Assembly (NCBI RefSeq): GCF_003387615.1
Contig: NZ_QUNS01000010.1
Coordinates: forward strand, 54,720 to 91,225
Reading direction: 5' to 3'
Source: Tenacibaculum gallaicum
GTDB lineage: Bacteria > Bacteroidota > Bacteroidia > Flavobacteriales > Flavobacteriaceae
DNA length: 36,506 nucleotides
A program made the translations under genes and the position numbers. This document shows, piece after piece, positions 1 to 4,454 of the stretch (positions are counted from its first letter, which is position 1; each line of letters begins with the position of its first letter). The notes beneath the pieces are model-generated. The model was not told the DNA's origin, ran no database searches, and saw only the letters and a list, made by a program, of their open reading frames with translations.

Positions 1-43
1 GCTTTCCTAGATAAAAAGTTCTAAAACTAGCATCATAAAAATA

Positions 44-92
44 TTTCGCGAAGAATAGACACAAACCTTGAGTGTCTTTAAAATGTTCAAGG
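44..92 (+). promoter_or_regulatory. Repeated 5' element, copy 1 (candidate pseudoknot leader)
   Basis: First of five copies of a conserved element that precedes the peptide genes. It starts with TTTCGCGAAGAATA and continues into GACAC (58-62), AAA, CCTTGA (66-71), GTGTC (72-76), a 10-nt A/T spacer and TCAAGG (87-92). GACAC pairs with GTGTC, and CCTTGA, inside that loop, pairs with TCAAGG downstream, which is the order of an H-type pseudoknot. It ends 27 nt before the ATG of the first peptide gene. Whether it acts as RNA or as a DNA site is inferred. Confidence 0.6.
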
Positions 93-119
93 GTTTTATC
101 AAATTTAAATTATTATAAA

Positions 120-302
120 ATGAAAAATTCAATTTTAAACTTAGGCAAATCTCTAAACAAGATAGAGCAACAGCAAATTAATGGTGGATACATCTATACT
201 TGTAAAAAATTTTGTAGTGTATCTCCTCAAGAGCAACAAGACCAAATTAACAGGTATGGCTGCGCACCTTTTAGTTCATGCCCTTGCTATGTTCCTTGTT
301 AA
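120..302 (+). CDS. Double-glycine leader peptide precursor 1, six-Cys core
   Basis: A 60-residue precursor of a secreted bacteriocin-like peptide. Residues 1-23 are the shared leader (MKNSILNLGKSLNKIEQQQI then NGG), the type cleaved after Gly-Gly by C39-peptidase ABC exporters. The 37-residue core starts YIYTC and holds six cysteines, ending in a CPCYVPC segment, so three disulfides are possible. An in-frame GTG at 72 would add 16 residues, but it lies inside the repeated element and that extension is interrupted by a stop in a sister gene, so the ATG at 120 is preferred. The second peptide gene follows 18 nt after the stop, suggesting one transcript. No modification enzyme gene is in view. 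The function (bacteriocin, pheromone or toxin) is unknown; the leader class is the reliable part. Confidence 0.8.
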   Translation: MKNSILNLGKSLNKIEQQQINGGYIYTCKKFCSVSPQEQQDQINRYGCAPFSSCPCYVPC

Positions 303-320
303 TTTTAAATAATTTCAACT

Positions 321-560
321 ATGAAAAACTCAATTTTAAACTTAGGAAAAGTTTTAAACACAAAAGAGCAAAAAAACATATTTGGAGGACTTACAGATTT
401 AGAATATGATTATGACTGCGATGCCGTAGAAGGTAAAGTGCCAAGAGGCTGCCCTTGCACATCGGACTCACATTGTATAGTACCTCTATACAACTCTAAA
501 ACTAAAAGATGGTACGATGGACAAGGAAAATGCTTCATGGGGAATTGTCTTGATGTTTAA
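321..560 (+). CDS. Double-glycine leader peptide precursor 2, six-Cys core
   Basis: A 79-residue precursor. The leader (residues 1-23, MKNSILNLGKVLNTKEQKNI then FGG) matches the sister genes closely, with Phe in place of Asn before Gly-Gly. The 56-residue core is the longest of the family, acidic at its start (LTDLEYDYDCD), and has six cysteines. It has no repeated 5' element of its own and lies 18 nt behind peptide 1, so the two are probably co-transcribed. A hairpin follows at 570-592, then the HlyD adaptor gene. It is probably exported and trimmed like the other members; the biological target is unknown. Confidence 0.8.
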   Translation: MKNSILNLGKVLNTKEQKNIFGGLTDLEYDYDCDAVEGKVPRGCPCTSDSHCIVPLYNSKTKRWYDGQGKCFMGNCLDV

Positions 561-569
561 TAATAAAAA

Positions 570-592
570 AAGAGGTATTGTAAAATACCTCT
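570..592 (+). terminator. Hairpin between peptide 2 and hlyD
   Basis: AAGAGGTATT pairs with AATACCTCTT around a short GTA loop. The downstream side has only a weak T tract while an A run lies upstream, so on the plus strand this may be a partial terminator or attenuator that lowers transcription into the adaptor gene. Confidence 0.55.
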
Positions 593-621
593 TAAAATAA
601 GAAAAAACACTAATACTTTAA

Positions 622-1911
622 ATGCCAAACAATACTCAAAACATAGAAATTCGAAGTGAAGAGGTTCAAGAAATTTTAACTCATGTACCTAACTGGATGA
701 TTCGTTGGGGTAACACCTTACTTCTTGGTCTTATAATAATGTTATTATTCATTTCGTGGTTTGTGAAATACCCTGACGTTATTTCCACCGAAGTAATGGT
801 TACCACCTCTACTCCTCCTGAAAAAATTTATGCAAAGTCTACCGGTCAATTCGAAACTTTTTTAACAAGTGAAGGAAAAGGAGTATCTGAAGGTGATGTT
901 TTGGCTGTAATTGAAAATAGCGCTTCATATAAAGATGTCTTATTACTAAAGAGTATTGTAGATACTATTGAAATGAATCAACAAAAATTCTTTTTTCCTA
1001 TTGATAAAGTACCTCCGTTAATTTTAGGTGATATAACCTCAAGCTACTCGCAATTTGAAAACGATTACTCTGAATATGTTTTAAACGAAAAACTAACTCC
1101 CTTTAAATCTGAAAACTTTGCAAACCAAATGTCTGTTATAGAAGCAAGAGGTAGGTTGCAAATTTTACTATCTCAAAAGGAGTTAAACTTAAAAGAATTG
1201 GAATTTAAAGAAAAAGACTTAGAACGAAGTAGAAAAATGTTTGGTCAAGGGGTTATTTCCGCTAAAGAAAAAGACCAAAAAGAAATAGAATATTTACAAG
1301 CTAAACGCTCATACAAAACTCTTGAATCATCAATTTCACAAATAAGAGAATTAATCAACAATTCTGCGAAAAACTTAGAAGGAACTTCTATAAAAAAAAC
1401 ACAACAAGATACTCGTCTTAAAAAGAAAGCTATTCAGTCTTTTTTATACTTAAAAAAAGCCATTAAAGATTGGGAAAAACAATACGCTTTAACCTCTTCA
1501 ATAGATGGTAAAGTATCCTTCTTATCTTTTTGGAATAAAAATCAAACTGTTAATACGGGTGATTTAATATTCACCATTATTCCTAACAAAGGAAACTCTT
1601 TTATTGGCAAAATTAAAGCTCCAGCTGCTAACTCTGGAAAAATAAAAAAGGGTCAAAAAGTTCAAATTAAGCTTTTGAATTATCCATCCGATGAATTTGG
1701 CGAATTAAACGGAGCTGTAAAATCTATCTCACTAATTCCAAATGAAGAAGGAAATTATTTAGTTGATGTCGAATTACCTCAAAACTTAAAAACTACCTAT
1801 GATAAAACAATTCCTTTTAGGCAAGAAATGAAAGGTGCTGCGGATATAGTAACTGAGGACTTACGCTTGATAGAACGTTTTTTCTATCAACTTAAAAATA
1901 TTATTAAATAA
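622..1911 (+). CDS. HlyD-family secretion adaptor (peptide export)
   Basis: A 429-residue periplasmic adaptor (membrane fusion protein) of the HlyD/bacteriocin-secretion type. An N-terminal cytoplasmic stretch is followed by one membrane helix at about residues 29-50 (WGNTLLLGLIIMLLFISWF). Next come a first half-lipoyl/barrel segment, a long Lys/Glu-rich coiled coil (about 160-270, with KELNLKELEFKEKDLERSRK), a second lipoyl half (SIDGKVSFLSFW) and a beta-barrel domain. Such proteins bridge an inner-membrane ABC transporter to an outer-membrane channel in type I secretion. Sitting among double-glycine precursors, it probably serves their export. The partner peptidase-ABC transporter and outer-membrane factor are not in the window and may lie upstream. 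The next repeated element starts 8 nt after its stop. The family call is firm; the substrate link is from context. Confidence 0.85.
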   Translation: MPNNTQNIEIRSEEVQEILTHVPNWMIRWGNTLLLGLIIMLLFISWFVKYPDVISTEVMVTTSTPPEKIYAKSTGQFETFLTSEGKGVSEGDVLAVIENSASYKDVLLLKSIVDTIEMNQQKFFFPIDKVPPLILGDITSSYSQFENDYSEYVLNEKLTPFKSENFANQMSVIEARGRLQILLSQKELNLKELEFKEKDLERSRKMFGQGVISAKEKDQKEIEYLQAKRSYKTLESSISQIRELINNSAKNLEGTSIKKTQQDTRLKKKAIQSFLYLKKAIKDWEKQYALTSSIDGKVSFLSFWNKNQTVNTGDLIFTIIPNKGNSFIGKIKAPAANSGKIKKGQKVQIKLLNYPSDEFGELNGAVKSISLIPNEEGNYLVDVELPQNLKTTYDKTIPFRQEMKGAADIVTEDLRLIERFFYQLKNIIK

Positions 1912-1918
1912 AAAATCA

Positions 1919-1952
1919 GACACAAACCTTGAGTGTCTTTAAGTGTTCAAGG
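1919..1952 (+). promoter_or_regulatory. Repeated 5' element, copy 2
   Basis: GACAC (1919-1923), CCTTGA (1927-1932), GTGTC (1933-1937) and TCAAGG (1947-1952) are all kept with the same order and spacing as copy 1. The upstream TTTCGCGAAGAATA part is absent; hlyD ends just 8 nt before. This copy suggests that the pairing part and the upstream part are separable, and that this unit may be read from the hlyD transcript. Confidence 0.6.
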
Positions 1953-1980
1953 AATTATTAACCCTCGAAATTTTTCTATT

Positions 1981-2172
1981 ATGAAAAAACAGATTTTAAA
2001 CCTCGGAAAATCCTTAAAAAAGTCAGAACAAAGACTGATTAATGGAGGTACTGGTTGTGTAATTTACACACCTGTAGAGTGTTTTGCTTGCGGTGGTTTC
2101 TCTTTACCTAACGGATGCTGTTTAGGTTCTTATGAAACACATGCTTGTTTAGGAGAAGATGTTCCTCAATAA
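1981..2172 (+). CDS. Double-glycine leader peptide precursor 3, six-Cys core
   Basis: A 63-residue precursor. The leader is residues 1-23 (MKKQILNLGKSLKKSEQRLI then NGG); the 40-residue core begins TGCVIYTP and contains six cysteines, including a GCC pair and a glycine-rich CGGF stretch, and ends in an acidic GEDVPQ tail. The ATG at 1981 is preferred over an in-frame GTG at 1933 because the latter is inside the repeated element. A long inverted repeat follows (2207-2252). It probably shares the export route of the other peptides; no specific activity can be named. Confidence 0.8.
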   Translation: MKKQILNLGKSLKKSEQRLINGGTGCVIYTPVECFACGGFSLPNGCCLGSYETHACLGEDVPQ

Positions 2173-2206
2173 GAGAGTTCATTTACTATTATTTTAGTTA
2201 AATCAT

Positions 2207-2252
2207 TCCTAGGTTTAGACCTATTTATTTTTAATTAGTTTTAAACCTAGGA
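2207..2252. terminator. 11-bp inverted repeat after peptide 3
   Basis: TCCTAGGTTTA (2207-2217) and TAAACCTAGGA (2242-2252) are perfect reverse complements around a 24-nt AT-rich loop. It sits 35 nt after the peptide 3 stop and ahead of the next element, so a terminator is the simplest reading, though no T tract follows the right arm. Confidence 0.5.
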
Positions 2253-2330
2253 TAAATTTAGACTAAGTATAGCGCCTATTTAATAATAGATCATAAATTT
2301 ATTCTAATAAAACATTACCCAATAATATTT

Positions 2331-2380
2331 ACTCACGAGGAATAGACACAAAACCATGAGTGTCTTTAGATAGTTCAAGA
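2331..2380 (+). promoter_or_regulatory. Repeated 5' element, copy 3
   Basis: CTCACGAGGAATA, then GACAC (2345-2349), CCATGA, GTGTC (2360-2364) and TTCAAG (2374-2379). Stem 1 is perfect; the second helix carries one mismatch (CCATGA for CCTTGA). It lies 28 nt before the peptide 4 ATG. The stretch 2253-2330 before it is AT-rich and holds nothing recognisable. Confidence 0.55.
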
Positions 2381-2407
2381 ATTATTAAATATTAATTTAA
2401 AAAAATC

Positions 2408-2620
2408 ATGAAAAAACAAATCTTAAACTTAGGTATAACACTAAATAAAAATGACCAAAAAAAAATTAATGGTGGAGGGGCACCTGATTGTAGTACATAT
2501 TCTGGACCTAATTGCTATAGCTATGAGCAAAGCCAATGTGGTAGTTGTAAAGAATATCATGCTCTTCCTGAAGAACACAAACTTTGTGCAATTGCTGACT
2601 ACAGTTGTTTTTATCTATAA
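2408..2620 (+). CDS. Double-glycine leader peptide precursor 4, six-Cys core
   Basis: A 70-residue precursor. Leader residues 1-23 (MKKQILNLGITLNKNDQKKI then NGG) are followed by a 47-residue core starting GAPDCSTYSG with six cysteines, including a CGSC motif, and an aromatic end (CFYL). Upstream, the reading frame meets a stop shortly after the repeated element, which shows that the GTG of that element is not the start. A leader-only remnant of another gene begins 24 nt after the stop. Export through the same machinery is likely; the activity is unknown. Confidence 0.8.
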   Translation: MKKQILNLGITLNKNDQKKINGGGAPDCSTYSGPNCYSYEQSQCGSCKEYHALPEEHKLCAIADYSCFYL

Positions 2621-2644
2621 ACCCCAAAAACATCATATATACCT

Positions 2645-2695
2645 ATGATAAAATCAATCTTAAACTTAGGTAAAGCCTTAATCAAAAACAAATAA
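2645..2695 (+). pseudogene. Leader-only remnant of a double-glycine peptide gene
   Basis: ATG is followed by a recognisable leader start (MIKSILNLGKAL) and then IKNK and a stop. Compared with the sister leader at 2778, about ten bases are missing after the GCCTTA codons, which shifts the frame; the core is absent. Directly after it comes the TTTCGCGAAG start of element copy 4. This looks like the scar of a deletion or unequal recombination between neighbouring units. Confidence 0.7.
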
Positions 2696-2698
2696 AAA

Positions 2699-2750
2699 TC
2701 TTTCGCGAAGAATAGACACAAAACCTTGAGTGTCTTTAAATAATTCAAGG
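2699..2750 (+). promoter_or_regulatory. Repeated 5' element, copy 4
   Basis: The best-preserved copy, nearly identical to copy 1: TTTCGCGAAGAATA, GACAC (2715-2719), CCTTGA (2724-2729), GTGTC (2730-2734), a 10-nt spacer and TCAAGG (2745-2750). Both helices pair perfectly. It lies 27 nt before the peptide 6 ATG. Confidence 0.6.
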
Positions 2751-2777
2751 ATTATTAAATATTTAATTTTTTTAATC

Positions 2778-2957
2778 ATGAAGAAATCAATTTTAACCTT
2801 AGGCACAGCTTTAAACAAAGCTAATCAAAAACAAATTAATGGTGGAGTAGCACAAGGTTGCTATCAAGACGGTAGAAAATGCTGCCAAACTGGTCCAGGA
2901 GGGCATACTTTCTGTGATGCTGGTAGGTGTGATAGATTTGGGTGTATTTGGTACTAA
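2778..2957 (+). CDS. Double-glycine leader peptide precursor 6, six-Cys core
   Basis: A 59-residue precursor. The leader (MKKSILTLGTALNKANQKQI then NGG) is followed by a 36-residue core, VAQGCYQDGRKCCQ onward, with six cysteines and many Gly, Arg and Asp residues, ending CIWY. The spacing C-(6)-CC and the later single cysteines resemble a small disulfide knot, but no named family is recognised. The GTG at 2730 lies inside the element and is rejected as start. Peptide 7 begins 35 nt after the stop with no element of its own, so the two probably share a transcript. Confidence 0.8.
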   Translation: MKKSILTLGTALNKANQKQINGGVAQGCYQDGRKCCQTGPGGHTFCDAGRCDRFGCIWY

Positions 2958-2992
2958 GCCTAAAATAAATAATAATCTTAAAATTTAAAAAC

Positions 2993-3136
2993 ATGAAAAA
3001 ATCAATCTTAAACTTAGGAAAAGTTTTAAATAAAACTTCTCAAAAGAAAACTACTGGAGGGAAAGCCCCTAGATGTTGTATAGACTGGAATCCAATTGAA
3101 CGCCGCTGCTACAAATGGCAGCCAAACTGTTTATAA
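2993..3136 (+). CDS. Double-glycine leader peptide precursor 7 (47 aa, four-Cys core)
   Basis: A very short gene that a length cut-off would drop. The leader is MKKSILNLGKVLNKTSQKKT then TGG (residues 1-23). The 24-residue core, KAPRCCIDWNPIERRC onward, has four cysteines, two tryptophans and several basic residues. It is the smallest and most basic core of the set. It follows peptide 6 by 35 nt and is closed by a strong hairpin at 3163-3197. Its leader matches the other members almost exactly, so it is a real family member; its function is unknown. Confidence 0.78.
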   Translation: MKKSILNLGKVLNKTSQKKTTGGKAPRCCIDWNPIERRCYKWQPNCL

Positions 3137-3162
3137 GTTTTTCAATTAAGATTACATTAATT

Positions 3163-3197
3163 ACAAACAGCTAGACTCATAACTTCTAGTTGTTTGT
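3163..3197 (+). terminator. Terminator after peptide 7
   Basis: ACAAACAGCTAGA (3163-3175) pairs with TCTAGTTGTTTGT (3185-3197), 13 pairs with one G-U, followed by a short T-rich stretch. Confidence 0.65.
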
Positions 3198-3247
3198 TTA
3201 TTGAAAAAATATAGTCTTACCAAAAAACGCAGTACTAATAAAATTTA

Positions 3248-3294
3248 TTTCGCAGAGAATAGGCACAAGCCTTAAGTCTCTTTAAATAATAAGG
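3248..3294 (+). promoter_or_regulatory. Repeated 5' element, copy 5 (diverged)
   Basis: TTTCGCAGAGAATA, GGCAC, CCTTA (3270-3274), GTCTC and TAAGG (3290-3294). Stem 1 is damaged, but the second helix keeps pairing through a matched change: CCTTG/CAAGG in copies 1, 2 and 4 becomes CCTTA/TAAGG here. It precedes a broken peptide gene, consistent with decay of the whole unit. Confidence 0.45.
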
Positions 3295-3318
3295 TTAATC
3301 AATTTTAACTTATTAATC

Positions 3319-3485
3319 AAGAAAAAATCAATCTTAAACTTAGGTAAGGTTTTAAACAAAGCCGACCAAAAAGAAATTAATGGAGGATTACCCCTTGTTT
3401 TTGTTCTGCAAACCCAGTAACATGTCTAGATAACTTAACTTTGGTGTCTTGTACTTGTAACTCATCAGGATATGAATGCATGTAA
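3319..3485 (+). pseudogene. Broken double-glycine peptide gene 8 (lost start, frameshift)
   Basis: The leader is intact in sequence (KKSILNLGKVLNKADQKEI then NGG, ending at 3387), but its start codon is AAG (3319-3321) where every sister has ATG. After Gly-Gly the frame ends at 3420 without any cysteine. Starting at 3396, another frame encodes CFCSANPVTC and continues to CTCNSSGYEC, Met and a stop at 3483-3485, six cysteines in all. Adding one base to the C run at 3391-3394 joins leader and core. So two separate lesions, a start-codon substitution and a 1-nt deletion, silence a gene that once coded a six-Cys member. Confidence 0.75.
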
Positions 3486-3500
3486 TTTTTTATAATCTTA

Positions 3501-3529
3501 AAACTATCTTAAGGTAAGGTAGTTTTTTT
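3501..3529 (+). terminator. Terminator at end of the peptide island
   Basis: AAACTA-T-CTTA, loop AGG, TAAG-G-TAGTTT (3501-3525) followed by a T run. It closes the island 16 nt after the remnant core stop. Confidence 0.75.
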
Positions 3530-3632
3530 CTTTTATCTTTTTTCTAATATTAAAAACCACTAAATTAGCAGGCTTGCTAAAAATCAAATTTTGGCAGTTT
3601 AATTTGTTATTTAATATAAAAGTAGAAGAATT

Positions 3633-4343
3633 ATGAGTCCGAATGATGACAGAAAAATTAGAGAAAAACTACAACAAAAAACCTGGAACGAAATAAAAAC
3701 AAATGATTCTTGGGCAATATTTAAAATTATGTCTGAGTTTGTTGAAGGATATGAAAAATTAAGTAAAATTGGACCTTGTGTTTCTATTTTTGGGTCAGCT
3801 CGTACAAAAACTGACGACCCTTATTACAAATTATCTGAAGAAGTAGCCTTTAAATTAACACAAAATGGTTTTGGAGTAATTACTGGTGGAGGACCAGGTA
3901 TTATGGAAGCCGGTAATAAAGGTGCTCATCGTGGTAAAGGAACCTCAGTAGGGTTAAATATTGACCTTCCTTTCGAACAACATGATAACCCATGGATTGA
4001 CAAAGATAAAAACCTAAATTTTGATTATTTCTTTGTTCGTAAAGTAATGTTTGTAAAATATTCTCAAGGTTTTGTTGTGATGCCTGGTGGTTTTGGTACA
4101 ATGGACGAGCTTTTTGAAGCAATTACTTTAATTCAAACTAATAAAATTGGACGTTTTCCTATTGTTTTAATTGGTCGAAAGTTTTGGTCTGGCTTATTAG
4201 ACTGGATTAAGAACACTTTAATTGAAGAAGGTAATATTAGTGAAAAGGACCTAAATTTATTCAGGGTCGTAGATACCGCTGATGAAGCTGTTGAACACTT
4301 TAATAAATTCTATGCTAAATATCAACTGAAACCAAACTTCTAA
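3633..4343 (+). CDS. LOG-family protein (TIGR00730, nucleotide phosphoribohydrolase)
   Basis: A 236-residue Rossmann-fold protein of the lysine-decarboxylase-like LOG family. Both hallmark motifs are present: GGGPGIMEAGNKGA (about 85-98) and PGGFGTMDE (about 151-159), which bind the phosphoribose and hold the catalytic Arg/Glu. Family members release the base from nucleoside 5'-monophosphates (cytokinin activation in plants and some bacteria, nucleotide salvage or housekeeping in others). The old label lysine decarboxylase is misleading. The N-terminal 45 residues form an extra helix region typical of bacterial type-II-like members. It stands alone with its own terminator at 4361-4388. Exact substrate unknown. 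Confidence 0.88.
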   Translation: MSPNDDRKIREKLQQKTWNEIKTNDSWAIFKIMSEFVEGYEKLSKIGPCVSIFGSARTKTDDPYYKLSEEVAFKLTQNGFGVITGGGPGIMEAGNKGAHRGKGTSVGLNIDLPFEQHDNPWIDKDKNLNFDYFFVRKVMFVKYSQGFVVMPGGFGTMDELFEAITLIQTNKIGRFPIVLIGRKFWSGLLDWIKNTLIEEGNISEKDLNLFRVVDTADEAVEHFNKFYAKYQLKPNF

Positions 4344-4360
4344 AAATTTTTATCTTTAAG

Positions 4361-4388
4361 GCTCGTTGAATTTTCAACGAGCTTTTTT
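4361..4388 (+). terminator. Terminator after the LOG-family gene
   Basis: GCTCGTTGAA (4361-4370) pairs perfectly with TTCAACGAGC (4373-4382), followed by six T. Confidence 0.85.
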
Positions 4389-4454
4389 ATTTTCACTAAG
4401 TTTATGAAACTTAAATGTTTTCTATAAAACTTTTTAAACCGACTTTATATAATA

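Noticed and set aside
1..24. Possible C-terminus (AFLDKKF, stop at 22-24) of a gene entering from the left
   Set aside because: Only seven codons are visible and nothing identifies them; it could be chance.
72..119. GTG starts adding about 16 residues to peptides 1, 3 and 6
   Set aside because: The GTG is part of the repeated element, the added residues are not conserved, and the same frame in front of peptide 4 meets a stop. The ATG at the leader is common to all.
2451..2648. 65-residue frame overlapping peptide 4
   Set aside because: It is an alternative frame of a well-supported leader peptide gene.
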